Source: Streptomyces spiralis
GTDB lineage: Bacteria; Actinomycetota; Actinomycetes; Streptomycetales; Streptomycetaceae
Length of the DNA stretch: 64,000 nucleotides
Assembly: GCF_014654675.1 (NCBI RefSeq)
Contig: NZ_BNBC01000004.1
Location: 62,001 to 126,000 of the forward strand
Direction: 5' to 3'
Within the stretch, counting starts at the first letter, position 1; the number at the start of each line of letters is the position of its first letter. The position numbers and the translations under genes are program-made. Under the pieces are notes generated by a model. That model did no database searches. It worked only from the letters and a program-made list of their open reading frames with translations, and was not told the DNA's origin. This document shows positions 1 through 7,617 of this stretch, in pieces.

Positions 1-326
1 GCATCGCCGGTACCGCCGGCGCCGGCGCGTTCTCCGGACGTACGGGCCCATGGCGCGGGCATGGGCATGCTCATGGGTACGGGAACCGGCACCGCACGGC
101 CCTGGCCGTGGCCGTCGGACTCGCCTCGCTCGTCCTGCTCGCCACTGTTCTGGCGGCCAAGGGCTGGACGGCCGACCGGGCCGCCGCCTCCGCCCCCCGG
201 GTCACCTGGGGAGCGTCCGGCGACCCCGCCCGCCGGGCCGTGGTCGCCCCCGAGGCCCCGTCCGCGTCCGCCTCGGAGAACTCCGGGCGAACCATGGCAC
301 ACCACCCTTCGGGGCCGAACCGGTAG
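1..326 (+). CDS. C-terminal part of an unrecognised membrane protein (cut by left edge)
   Basis: An open frame enters from the left edge (first full codon at base 3) and ends with TAG at 324-326. About 107 residues are visible. They show a Gly/Ala and His/Gly-rich stretch (HGHAHGYGNRH), then one clear hydrophobic helix (ALAVAVGLASLVLLATVLAA), then a polar tail of roughly 50 residues rich in Ala, Ser and Pro. This is the pattern of a protein anchored by one helix near its C-terminus. I do not recognise the family and the N-terminal domain lies outside the window. Codon use has the expected high third-position GC in this frame. The DedA gene follows 67 bp downstream in the same direction. Confidence 0.55.
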   Translation, partial: IAGTAGAGAFSGRTGPWRGHGHAHGYGNRHRTALAVAVGLASLVLLATVLAAKGWTADRAAASAPRVTWGASGDPARRAVVAPEAPSASASENSGRTMAHHPSGPNR

Positions 327-393
327 GCTTCCCGGGGGCGCTCGTCGCGGCGCGCCCGGGAACACGCGGACGCGAAACGGGGAGGAACCGGCG

Positions 394-1044
394 GTGCACG
401 TCCAGGAGTGGCTCGACTCGGTGCCCGCAGGCGCCGTCTACGCCGTGGTGGCCCTGGTCATCGGGCTGGAGAGCCTGGGCATCCCCCTGCCCGGCGAGAT
501 CATCCTGGTCTCGGCGGCCCTGATGTCCTCGCAGCACACCGGTGTCAACCCCGTCGTGCTGGGCGCTTGCGCGACCGCCGGCGCGGTCGTGGGCGACTCC
601 ATCGGCTACGCCATCGGCCGCAAGGGCGGCAGACCGCTGATCGCCTGGCTGGGGAGGAAGTTCCCCAAGCACTTCAGCGAGGGACATGTCGCCACGGCCG
701 AACGCTCCTTCGAGAAGTGGGGCATGTGGGCCGTGTTCTTCGGCCGTTTCGTCGCCCTGCTGCGCATCTTCGCCGGCCCGCTCGCGGGCGTGCTGCGGAT
801 GCCGTACTGGAAGTTCCTCACCGCCAACGTGCTCGGCGGCATCTGCTGGGCGGGCGGCACGACGGCCGTCATCTACTACGTCGGTGTCGTAGCCGAGTCC
901 TGGCTGAAGAAGTTCTCCTGGCTGGGCCTGGTGGTGGCCGTGCTCATCGGCCTGGGGTCGATGCTGGTGCTCAGGCGCAAGGCGAAGAAGGCGCAGGGCG
1001 CCGCGCAGGAGGCCGAGGTGGAGACCGTGGGCGCCGCCGAGTAG
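394..1044 (+). CDS. DedA family membrane protein
   Basis: 216-residue integral membrane protein of the DedA/SNARE-associated family, implicated in membrane homeostasis and recently in lipid-carrier flipping. The GTG at 394 is chosen because GGGGAGG lies just upstream at 379-385; longer upstream frames lack this. The acidic motif IPLPGE is at residues 30-35 and the family Arg motif FFGRFVALLRIFAGPLAG at about 115-132, both typical of active DedA proteins. Several hydrophobic helices follow and the C-terminus is a basic cytoplasmic tail ending in Ala/Glu-rich residues. Length fits the family (about 200-220). It ends in front of a hairpin shared with the convergent gene. Confidence 0.9.
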   Translation: MHVQEWLDSVPAGAVYAVVALVIGLESLGIPLPGEIILVSAALMSSQHTGVNPVVLGACATAGAVVGDSIGYAIGRKGGRPLIAWLGRKFPKHFSEGHVATAERSFEKWGMWAVFFGRFVALLRIFAGPLAGVLRMPYWKFLTANVLGGICWAGGTTAVIYYVGVVAESWLKKFSWLGLVVAVLIGLGSMLVLRRKAKKAQGAAQEAEVETVGAAE

Positions 1045-1051
1045 GCCTCGA

Positions 1052-1074
1052 GCGGCCGGTCGTGCACCGGCCGC
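1052..1074. terminator. Bidirectional hairpin between convergent genes
   Basis: GCGGCCGGT (1052-1060) and ACCGGCCGC (1066-1074) form a perfect 9-bp stem with a 5-nt loop. It sits in the 47-bp gap between the converging DedA and gamma-carbonic-anhydrase-like genes, the place for a shared terminator. There is no U-tract, as is usual in streptomycetes. Confidence 0.6.
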
Positions 1075-1091
1075 GCGGATCCGTCCGTGCG

Positions 1092-1619
1092 CTATTCGTG
1101 CACGTCTCGGTGGGCGTTCGCCAGCTCCGCGTACATCGTGCCGTTGAGCGTGAGGCCCTGGCGCTCCTCCTCGGTCAGCTCCCGCCGCACCTTCGCCGGC
1201 ACCCCTGCCACCAGCGAACCGGGCGGCACCACCATGCCCTGCGGCACCAGGGCCTGAGCGGCGACGAGTGATCCCGCTCCGACGACCGCGCCGTTCAGTA
1301 CGGTCGCCCCCATGCCGATCAGGCAGTCGTCCTCCACCGTCGCCCCGTGGACGACCGCGTTGTGGCCGACGGACACCCGCTCGCCGATGATCACCGGGAA
1401 ACCGGGGTCCGCGTGCAGGGTGCAGTTGTCCTGGATGTTGCTCCGCGCGCCGACGAGGATGCGCTCGACGTCGCCCCGGACCACCGCGCCGTACCAGATG
1501 CTCGCCCCGGCCTCCACCGTCACGTCCCCGATCACCGAGGACGTGGGCGCCACGAACGCCTCCCCGTCGATCTTCGGCTCCTTGCCACCGATGCCCGTGA
1601 TCAGCGCCTTGTGCGTCAT
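1092..1619 (-). CDS. Gamma-carbonic-anhydrase-like hexapeptide-repeat protein
   Basis: 175-residue left-handed beta-helix protein of the gamma-class carbonic anhydrase-like group (YrdA/PaaY type). The start is ATG at 1619 with GGAGAG upstream; a longer frame to 1649 has no better site. Repeated hexapeptide turns fill residues 15-145, with the putative zinc ligands in LHAD and GHNAVVHG, and a C-terminal helix (ELTEEER). Members bind zinc or other metals as trimers; many lack shown carbonic anhydrase activity, so a precise reaction is not claimed. It stands alone between two genes it does not obviously work with. Confidence 0.85.
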   Translation of the reverse strand: MTHKALITGIGGKEPKIDGEAFVAPTSSVIGDVTVEAGASIWYGAVVRGDVERILVGARSNIQDNCTLHADPGFPVIIGERVSVGHNAVVHGATVEDDCLIGMGATVLNGAVVGAGSLVAAQALVPQGMVVPPGSLVAGVPAKVRRELTEEERQGLTLNGTMYAELANAHRDVHE

Positions 1620-1713
1620 CGCCCTCTCCTCGTCGTCGACACCACGCACCGTACGTCATCCGGTGGGGTGAAGATCACAGGCGTCCGGTCCCATGGGGGC
1701 GGCACGGCCTGAG

Positions 1714-1719
1714 TACGGT
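1714..1719 (+). promoter_or_regulatory. Candidate -10 hexamer TACGGT for leaderless transcript
   Basis: TACGGT lies 6 nt before the GTG at 1726 and no Shine-Dalgarno sequence is present. This arrangement recurs at many starts in the window and would give a leaderless mRNA. No good -35 was found. Confidence 0.4.
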
Positions 1720-1725
1720 GAGCGG

Positions 1726-2514
1726 GTGCCCAAGCGCAAGAACACGTTCTCATCATGGCGGCGCCGCCTCGCGCAGCGCGCCGTCCACGCGGGCTGGGCC
1801 TGGGTGCAGCGCACGGGCTCCGTCACGGCGGAACACCCCGGTCGCTTCCGCTTCGGCGCGATGGGAACAGGTACCAGACTGGCCTTCCCGCTCGGCACGG
1901 TCTTCGGTGAACCGTGGATCCATCTCGGCGCGCACTGCATCGTCGGGGAGCAGGTCACGCTGACGGCCGGTCTGATGCCCGACCTCGACCTCGGGCCGGA
2001 CCCGATCCTGCACATCGGCGACGGAGTCGTCCTCGGCCGCGGCAGCCATGTCATCGCCGACACGACGGTCACCATCGGCAGCGACTGCTACTTCGGGCCG
2101 TACGTCTACGTCACCTCCACCAACCACTCCTACGACGACCCGCACCAGCCCATCGGCAAGCAGTGGCCGCGGATGGAGCCGGTGGAGATCGGGCCCGGGT
2201 GCTGGATCGGCACCGGGGTGGTGATCCTGCCCGGGGCCCGGATCGGGCGGAACGTGGTGGTCGCCGCCGGTGCAGTGGTGCGCGGCGAGGTGCCCGACCA
2301 CGCCGTGGTCGCGGGGGCACCCGCCCGGGTCGTACGCCGGTGGACGCCCGCCGACGGCTGGCAGCCGCCACTGCGGACACCGGCACCCGTGCCGATACCG
2401 GAGGGTGTGACCCCGGAACAGCTGGCGGCGCTGGCGGACCTGGACCCGGAGAGCGTGGCCGGGCTCGCGCAGCTGGGCGGTGTGGAGGACTCCGGTTCCT
2501 CGGCCAGGCCCTAG
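1726..2514 (+). CDS. Hexapeptide-repeat acyltransferase
   Basis: 262-residue O-acetyltransferase-like protein of the LbH_MAT/WbbJ type. GTG at 1726 is preferred over ATG at 1693 because a -10-like hexamer sits 6 nt before it, as at other genes here. The N-terminus is basic (KRKNTFSSWRRRLAQR), then hexapeptide turns run from about residue 50 to 200. The sugar-acetyltransferase hallmark TSTNHSYDDPHQPIG contains the catalytic-type His, and a second turn cluster GPGCWIGTGVVILPGARIG follows. The C-terminus is an acidic extension. The acceptor (sugar, polysaccharide or lipid) cannot be told from sequence. It ends 10 bp before the converging EamA gene. Confidence 0.8.
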   Translation: MPKRKNTFSSWRRRLAQRAVHAGWAWVQRTGSVTAEHPGRFRFGAMGTGTRLAFPLGTVFGEPWIHLGAHCIVGEQVTLTAGLMPDLDLGPDPILHIGDGVVLGRGSHVIADTTVTIGSDCYFGPYVYVTSTNHSYDDPHQPIGKQWPRMEPVEIGPGCWIGTGVVILPGARIGRNVVVAAGAVVRGEVPDHAVVAGAPARVVRRWTPADGWQPPLRTPAPVPIPEGVTPEQLAALADLDPESVAGLAQLGGVEDSGSSARP

Positions 2515-2524
2515 GGGTCGTCTC

Positions 2525-3382
2525 TCACCCCGTCGCCAGCAGCAGCGTCCCCACCAGCGCCAGACCCGCTCCGGCCGCCTGGACGGCCCGCAGCCGTTCA
2601 CTGAGGAAGCCGCGGGCGGCCAGCGCGGTCACCACCGGGTACAGGGAGGCGAGCACGGCGGCCACGGTGACCGGGCCGTGCTGGGCGGCGACCGAGTACG
2701 TGCCGTTGGCGGCCACGTCCGCGAGACCGACGAAGGCGAGTGCCGGCAGGGCACCCCAGGGGAATCCGGCCTCCGGCAGCACGGCCCCGCCCCGCCGTGC
2801 GGAGAGGTACAGCGCGGCCCCGCCCGTGGCCACGTTGGTCACTCGCTGCACGAACAGCGCGAGGAAGAGCCCGGTGACCGTGGTCGACGCCTCGGCGATC
2901 AGCGCGAACACCGTGCCGAAGCCGAGGGCGGCGACGAGCGTCAGCCAGATCGTGCGCCGCTGCACGGCCGCGCCTCCCATCTGCGGCCCGCCCGCGAGCA
3001 TCACACCGGTGACGGCGACCGCGATGCCCGCGACCTGGAGCAGTCCCGGCCGCTCGCCGAGGACCAGGCCGACCCCGATGGGGACGGCCACGCTCAGGGT
3101 GGCGAGCGGCGAGACCACGCCCATCGGGCCGAGGGCCAGCGCCTTGTAGAACGAGAGCATCGCCACCGGCCCGACCAGGCCCGCGGCGAAGGCGAACCAC
3201 AGCCGCGGCCCGGCCTCGCTCCAGCCGCCGGTGGCGACCACGATCGCGCCCAGCACCGCCGCCGCGATCGCCTGGGAGACCACGACCACGGTCAGCGCCG
3301 GGTTGCGTCGCGTGAGCAGTCCGCCGCCGAAGTCGGCCAGGCCCCACAGAAGGCTGGTGGCCAGGGCGAAGAATGCTGTCAC
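2525..3382 (-). CDS. EamA/DMT-type exporter
   Basis: 285-residue drug/metabolite transporter superfamily protein with about ten hydrophobic helices arranged as two EamA repeats. The GTG at 3382 gives an N-terminus that begins directly with helix 1 (TAFFALATSLLWGLADFGGG). Family members export amino acids, metabolites or drugs across the cytoplasmic membrane; the substrate is not readable. It is divergent from an XRE-cupin regulator with inverted repeats in the shared promoter, so that regulator probably controls it. Confidence 0.85.
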   Translation of the reverse strand: MTAFFALATSLLWGLADFGGGLLTRRNPALTVVVVSQAIAAAVLGAIVVATGGWSEAGPRLWFAFAAGLVGPVAMLSFYKALALGPMGVVSPLATLSVAVPIGVGLVLGERPGLLQVAGIAVAVTGVMLAGGPQMGGAAVQRRTIWLTLVAALGFGTVFALIAEASTTVTGLFLALFVQRVTNVATGGAALYLSARRGGAVLPEAGFPWGALPALAFVGLADVAANGTYSVAAQHGPVTVAAVLASLYPVVTALAARGFLSERLRAVQAAGAGLALVGTLLLATG

Positions 3383-3400
3383 GGGACGCCTCGCAGTACA

Positions 3401-3448
3401 GTTCGGTGAACGATCGGGTGCACCCCATCGTAGTTCAGTGAAGTGAAC
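3401..3448. promoter_or_regulatory. Paired GTTC-n-GAAC operator candidates between EamA and XRE-cupin genes
   Basis: GTTCGGTGAAC (3401-3411) and GTTCAGTGAAGTGAAC (3433-3448) are two related inverted repeats 22 bp apart in the divergent promoter. The second overlaps the upstream GTG at 3443, which argues that translation really begins at GTG 3476. They are likely binding sites for the adjacent regulator. Confidence 0.5.
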
Positions 3449-4048
3449 TATGTCATCAAGAATATTGGACGGAATGTGTCGGACCTCGAACTGCTGACCC
3501 AGTCCCTGGCGCGCAACGTCAAGCGCTGGCGCACCGAGCGCGGCTTCACGCTGGACACGCTCGCCGCCCGTTCGGGAGTCAGCCGCGGCATGCTCATCCA
3601 GATCGAGCAGGCCCGCACCAACCCCAGCCTCGGCACCGTCGTCAAGATCGGTGACGCGCTCGGCGTCAGCATCACCACCCTGCTCGACTACGAGCAGGGC
3701 CCGAAGGTCCGCATCGTCCCCGCCGAGCAGGCCGTCCGGCTCTGGCACACCGACGCCGGCAGCTACAACCGGCTGCTGGCGGGCGTCGAGGCGCCGGGCC
3801 CGCTGGAGATGTGGGAGTGGCGCCTGATGCCGGGGGAGCGCAGCGCCTCCGACCCCCACCCGGCCGGCACGGTCGAACTGGTCCACGTCACGGCGGGGGA
3901 ACTGACGCTCACCGTGGACGGGGCGGAGTACCGCGTGCCCGAGGGCGCGAGCGCGTCCTTCGAGGCCAACACGCCGCACACGTATGCCAACGAGGGTGCC
4001 GTGCCCATGGAGATGGTGATGGCCGTGTCGGTGCCGCCCGTGCACTGA
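3443..4048 (+). CDS. XRE-family regulator with C-terminal cupin domain
   Basis: Up to 201 residues. An N-terminal helix-turn-helix of the Cro/C1 type (LDTLAARSGVSRGMLIQIEQ) occupies about residues 25-80, and a cupin ligand-binding domain fills residues 115-195 (HPAGTVELVHVTAGELTLTV). Such proteins are small-molecule-responsive repressors or activators of amino-acid or amine metabolism and transport. Two GTG starts are possible, 3443 and 3476; the latter gives VSDLELLTQSLARN and frees the inverted repeat at 3433-3448 to act as operator. The divergent EamA exporter is the obvious target. The effector is unknown. Confidence 0.88.
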   Translation: MNYVIKNIGRNVSDLELLTQSLARNVKRWRTERGFTLDTLAARSGVSRGMLIQIEQARTNPSLGTVVKIGDALGVSITTLLDYEQGPKVRIVPAEQAVRLWHTDAGSYNRLLAGVEAPGPLEMWEWRLMPGERSASDPHPAGTVELVHVTAGELTLTVDGAEYRVPEGASASFEANTPHTYANEGAVPMEMVMAVSVPPVH

Positions 4049-4079
4049 GACACCCCCGCGGTGCGCGCCGGGCGGCTGT

Positions 4080-4085
4080 TACCGT
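4080..4085 (+). promoter_or_regulatory. Candidate -10 hexamer TACCGT for leaderless transcript
   Basis: TACCGT ends 6 nt before the ATG at 4092, with no ribosome binding site between. Same layout as at other leaderless candidates in this window. Confidence 0.4.
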
Positions 4086-4091
4086 GCGCTC

Positions 4092-4646
4092 ATGCGCGCA
4101 CCCATCGGAGACTTCGACCGGGCCGTCCCCGCGCCCGACTGCCTCGACGAACTGGTCCGCCCGGTCGCCGACGCCCTACGCCACTGGCGCGGCAGCGTCC
4201 CCGCCGACCAGATCGTCTACGTCGAGACCGACCCGCAGTGGGCCGACACGGCGGTCTTCGTCGAGCACTACGGCCAGGACCTGCTGGAGCGGTCCGCGAA
4301 CTGCGTGGTGGTGGCCGGCAAGCGCGGCGGCGAGAGCCGGCTGGCCGCGTGTGTGGCCCTGTCGACGACCCGCGTCGACGTCAACGGCGTCGTACGCCGC
4401 CATCTCGACGCCCGCAAGGCCTCCTTCGCGTCGATGGACGTGGCCACGGGGGAGACCGGCATGGAGTACGGCGGCATCACCCCGATCGGACTGCCCGAGG
4501 GCTGGCCGGTACTGATCGACTCCGCCGTCGTCGACCTCCCGTACGTCCTGGTCGGCAGCGGCCGCCGCCGCGGCAAGCTCCTCGTCCCGGGCAAGGCCTT
4601 CGCGGAACTCCCGGGCGCGGTGGTGCTGGACGGTCTCGGCGCCTGA
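4092..4646 (+). CDS. YbaK/ProX-type aminoacyl-tRNA deacylase
   Basis: 184-residue protein of the YbaK/EbsC/ProX editing family, which hydrolyses mischarged tRNAs (typically Cys- or Ala-tRNA-Pro) or related substrates. The family signature GGITPIGLP is at about residues 127-135, and the VVAGKRGGESRLAACVAL strand with its conserved Lys is at about 72-90. The length matches free-standing editing proteins. The ATG is the only sensible start. It is alone; the CDF gene converges from the right. Confidence 0.85.
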   Translation: MRAPIGDFDRAVPAPDCLDELVRPVADALRHWRGSVPADQIVYVETDPQWADTAVFVEHYGQDLLERSANCVVVAGKRGGESRLAACVALSTTRVDVNGVVRRHLDARKASFASMDVATGETGMEYGGITPIGLPEGWPVLIDSAVVDLPYVLVGSGRRRGKLLVPGKAFAELPGAVVLDGLGA

Positions 4647-4676
4647 CACCTGATCAGGGGCCCGAGCCACGCATGC

Positions 4677-5768
4677 TCAGGGCGATGCGTGGTGGGCGAG
4701 GGTGAGGTGGGGGTCGGATTCGCCCGCGGTGGGGGCGGGGTCGGCGTGGACCAGGGCCGCGGTGAGCCTCGGGACGGTGTGCAGCAGGGCGTGTTCGGCG
4801 TCGACGGCGACCGCGTGGGCCTGGCGCAGGGTCGCCTCGCCGTCCACCACCACCGCGACCTCCGCCCGCAGCCGGTGCCCGATCCAGCGCAGCCGCAGCT
4901 CGCCCACGGCGTGCACCCCGGGCACCTGGCGCAGGGCCCGCTCGGCGCGGTCCACGAGGGCCGGGTCGACGGCGTCCATCATCCGTCGGAACACCTCGCG
5001 CGCCGCGTCGCGCAGCACCAGCGCGATCGCCGCCGTGATCGCCAGCCCCACGATCGGGTCGGCCGACTGCCACCCCAGGGCCGCGCCGCCCGCGCCCAGC
5101 AGCACGGCGAGCGAGGTGAAGCCGTCCGTTCGGGCGTGCAGTCCGTCGGCGACGAGTGCGGCCGAACCGATCGCCCGGCCCACCCGGATCCGGTAGCGGG
5201 CCACCCACTCGTTGCCCGCGAACCCGACCAGGGCCGCCACGGCCACCGCCGGGAGATGCTGCACGGGACGCGGATCGACGAGCCGTTCGACCGCCGCCCA
5301 CGCCGCGAACACCGCCGACGCCGCGATCGTCAGCACGATCACCAGACCGGCCAGGTCCTCGGCGCGCCCGTAACCGTAGGTGAAGCGGCGCGTCGCGGCC
5401 CTGCGGCCCAGCACGAAGGCGATGCCCAACGGCACGGCGGTCAGGGCGTCCGCCGCGTTGTGCACCGTGTCGCCGAGCAGGGCGACCGAGCCGGAACCCA
5501 CCACCACCAGCGCCTGGACGAGCGCGGTCGCACCCAGCACGGCCAGCGAGACCCACAGGGCCCGCATGCCGCGCGCCGAGGACTCCAGTGCGGAGTCGAG
5601 CTTGTCCGCGGTCTCGTGGGAGTGGGGCGTCAGGACGTGCTGCAGGCGGTGCCGGAGGGACGCCGACGCGTGGGAGTGGGGGTGAGGGTGCGCATGATCA
5701 CGGCTGTGGTCGTGGTGGTGACTGTGGCCGTGGCCGTCGTGGTCGTGGGGGTGGTGCCGGTCGCTCAC
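4677..5768 (-). CDS. CDF-family divalent metal exporter (ZitB/CzcD type)
   Basis: 363-residue cation diffusion facilitator, expected to export Zn(II) or a similar ion by proton antiport. GTG at 5768 has AAGGGGAA upstream. Residues 3-45 are a very His/Asp-rich cytoplasmic tail (for example HDHDGHGHSHHHDH), then six hydrophobic helices carry the HxxxD metal motifs DTVHNAAD and ADGLHARTD. The C-terminal cytoplasmic domain has the usual alpha-beta fold. It is divergent from an ArsR-type repressor with a palindrome between them, which implies metal-induced expression. Confidence 0.92.
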   Translation of the reverse strand: MSDRHHPHDHDGHGHSHHHDHSRDHAHPHPHSHASASLRHRLQHVLTPHSHETADKLDSALESSARGMRALWVSLAVLGATALVQALVVVGSGSVALLGDTVHNAADALTAVPLGIAFVLGRRAATRRFTYGYGRAEDLAGLVIVLTIAASAVFAAWAAVERLVDPRPVQHLPAVAVAALVGFAGNEWVARYRIRVGRAIGSAALVADGLHARTDGFTSLAVLLGAGGAALGWQSADPIVGLAITAAIALVLRDAAREVFRRMMDAVDPALVDRAERALRQVPGVHAVGELRLRWIGHRLRAEVAVVVDGEATLRQAHAVAVDAEHALLHTVPRLTAALVHADPAPTAGESDPHLTLAHHASP

Positions 5769-5824
5769 GTCGTTCCCCTTCCGGTGCGCGGGAGGTGGAC
5801 GCCAGGCGCCCACGACGCCATTAT

Positions 5825-5840
5825 GTGCGTATGAGCGCAC
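5825..5840. promoter_or_regulatory. Candidate ArsR operator
   Basis: GTGCG (5825-5829) and CGCAC (5836-5840) flank TATGAG, an imperfect dyad in the CDF-ArsR divergent promoter. It overlaps the ATG at 5831, so binding would block both promoters or the start itself. The pattern resembles SmtB/ArsR sites but is not specific enough to name the metal. Confidence 0.45.
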
Positions 5841-6190
5841 GCATGCACCTATCACCTGCGCACCATGCGCACCCGCACACCCCGGGCGAGGAACAGGTCG
5901 CGCTCGCCGCCGAACTGCTCGCCCTGCTCGGCGACCGCACCCGGCTCACCCTGCTGCACGCACTGACCTCGGGCGAGGCCGATGTCACCACGCTCACCGA
6001 GGCGTGCGGCGCCGCCCGCCCCGCCGTCAGCCAGCACCTGGCGCGGCTGCGGCTGGCCGGGCTCGTGGCCACCCGCAAGGAGGGCCGCCGGGTGATCTAC
6101 TCCCTGCACGACGGCCATCTGCGCCGGCTGGTCGCCGAGGCGCTGAACGTGGCCGACCACCGGCTCGGCGACCGGCCGCTCCACGACTGA
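5831..6190 (+). CDS. ArsR/SmtB-family metalloregulator
   Basis: 119-residue winged-helix repressor. The DNA-binding region is PAVSQHLARLRLAGLVATRK near residues 60-80, followed by the wing GRRVIYSL. The N-terminus (MHLSPAHHAHPHT) and C-terminal helix (NVADHRLGDRPLHD) are His-rich, fitting alpha-5 type zinc sensing. ATG 5831 and ATG 5843 are both possible; neither has a strong ribosome site. It stands divergent from the CDF exporter and very likely represses it until metal is bound. Confidence 0.9.
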   Translation: MSARMHLSPAHHAHPHTPGEEQVALAAELLALLGDRTRLTLLHALTSGEADVTTLTEACGAARPAVSQHLARLRLAGLVATRKEGRRVIYSLHDGHLRRLVAEALNVADHRLGDRPLHD

Positions 6191-6239
6191 CCCGCGTGCC
6201 TCGCGACGGGCATGTCTCGCAACCCGCGTGCCTCGCGAC
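6191..6239. repeat. 17-bp direct repeat after arsR-type gene
   Basis: CCCGCGTGCCTCGCGAC occurs at 6191-6207 and again at 6223-6239, a 32-bp period, directly after the stop codon of the ArsR gene. Confidence 0.7.
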
Positions 6240-6252
6240 CGTCAACCGGTGA

Positions 6253-6270
6253 CCGGTGACCGGTCACCGG
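6253..6270. terminator. Perfect palindrome between convergent genes
   Basis: CCGGTGACCGGTCACCGG is an 18-bp perfect palindrome between the converging ArsR and PobA-like genes, and the half unit is repeated just before it. A shared terminator is the simplest reading. Confidence 0.45.
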
Positions 6271-6285
6271 CCCCGGTGTCCGTCC

Positions 6286-7509
6286 TCAGAAGTGGCCCGC
6301 CGCGCCGAGGTACTGCTCGGCGAAGGCGGCCGCCGCGGCCGGCGAGGTGAACAGACGGCGCAGCCGGGCGAGTGTGGTGCCCGCGTGGAACGGATCACCC
6401 GACGCGGTGCCGTGATAGACGTCGGAGAGCCACTGGGAGAATTCCTGGTAGTCCCACACGCGCCGCAGGCACGCCGCCGAGTAGCCGGCCAGGCCGCCCT
6501 CGTCGCCGCCGGTCATGTATGCGGCGAGCGCGTCACCGAGCAGGAAGGCGTCGTGCAGGGCGAGGTTCATGCCCTTCGCCGCGATGGGCGCCGTCAGATG
6601 TGCCGCGTCACCGGCCAGGAACAGCCGGCCGGAGGCCATCGGCTCCACGACGTAGTCGTGCATGTCGAGCACCCGCTGCTCCAGCAGCCGGCCCTCGGTG
6701 AGCGGCGGGGCGTCCGCCGCGGCGAGCCGTTGCCGCAGCTCGGCCCAGACGCGCTCGTGCGGCCAGTTCTCCGGGTCGTCGCCGGGCGGGCACTGAAGGT
6801 AGTAGCGGGTCACGTCCGCGCTGCGGGCCATGTGCCCGGCGAAGCCGCGCGGGTGGACGCCGAAGAGCACGCAGTCGGAGGACGGCGGTGCCTCGGCGAG
6901 CAGCGCCAGCCAGCCGATGCCGTAGTCGTGCCGGGCGATCCGGGCGCGCTCCGGGACGAGCGCGGACCGGCTCACCCCGCGGGCCCCGTCGCATCCGGCG
7001 ACGAAGTCGCAGTGGATCACCCGTCGTCGCCCCGTCTCGGGGCAGAGGTACGACACCGACGGCCGGTCCGTGTCGGTGTCGTGCAGCGTCACGTCCCGCA
7101 CGCCGAAGCGGATCTCGCCGCCCCGGACGTCGGCGTACTCGCGCACCAGGTCCGTCACGAGCAGCGGTTGCGGGTACACGAAGTGGTGATGGCCCGTCAG
7201 GTCCGTGTAGGGGAAGCGGTGGCCGACGCCGTCGAAGCGGAACTCGCAGGTGGTGTGCCGTCCGGCCCGCTCGAGCAGGTTCGCGGCCAGGCCATGGCGT
7301 TCCAGAGCGCGTACGGCCCACTCCTCCAGGACCCCGGCACGGGGCCGCTGTTCGATGAACCGCCGGGACTCGGTCTCCAGGACCAGGCAGTCGACGGAGG
7401 CGGCCCGCAAAATGTTGGCGACGGTGAGTCCCGCCGGTCCGGCGCCGACGACGACGACCGGAAAGCGTTCGCGGGAAGGGGAGTTGGGGTGGGGGGAGGG
7501 CTGAGTCAC
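6286..7509 (-). CDS. pobA: 4-hydroxybenzoate 3-monooxygenase (PobA-like flavoprotein)
   Basis: 407-residue class A flavoprotein hydroxylase. The FAD Rossmann motif VVVVGAGPAGLTVANIL is at residues 18-34, the DG-type motif is FVAGCDGARGVSR, and the second FAD motif GRLFLAGDAAH is at 294-304. Across its length it resembles PobA: RAGVLE near the N-terminus, GWLALLAEAPP mid-protein and ACLRRVWDYQEFSQWL near the C-terminus. PobA converts 4-hydroxybenzoate to protocatechuate with NAD(P)H and O2. No pca genes are adjacent, so related aromatic acids remain possible. The N-terminal 15 residues are extra compared with the Pseudomonas enzyme; the true start may be a little downstream. Confidence 0.8.
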   Translation of the reverse strand: MTQPSPHPNSPSRERFPVVVVGAGPAGLTVANILRAASVDCLVLETESRRFIEQRPRAGVLEEWAVRALERHGLAANLLERAGRHTTCEFRFDGVGHRFPYTDLTGHHHFVYPQPLLVTDLVREYADVRGGEIRFGVRDVTLHDTDTDRPSVSYLCPETGRRRVIHCDFVAGCDGARGVSRSALVPERARIARHDYGIGWLALLAEAPPSSDCVLFGVHPRGFAGHMARSADVTRYYLQCPPGDDPENWPHERVWAELRQRLAAADAPPLTEGRLLEQRVLDMHDYVVEPMASGRLFLAGDAAHLTAPIAAKGMNLALHDAFLLGDALAAYMTGGDEGGLAGYSAACLRRVWDYQEFSQWLSDVYHGTASGDPFHAGTTLARLRRLFTSPAAAAAFAEQYLGAAGHF

Positions 7510-7521
7510 CCGGGCATTATG

Positions 7522-7576
7522 ACGGTGTCCCGTCAGGCACGCCCCGGTGGTGGGGGCGCGGCCGACGGGACACCGT
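7522..7576. promoter_or_regulatory. 13-bp inverted repeat upstream of pobA-like gene
   Basis: ACGGTGTCCCGTC (7522-7534) and GACGGGACACCGT (7564-7576) are perfect inverted copies separated by 29 nt. The pair lies between the pobA-like start and the stop of the upstream permease gene. It may be an operator for an aromatic-acid regulator or a terminator for the permease transcript. Confidence 0.5.
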
Positions 7577-7617
7577 ACGGGATCGGGATCGGGAGCGGGA
7601 TCGAGGTGTGACCGTGG

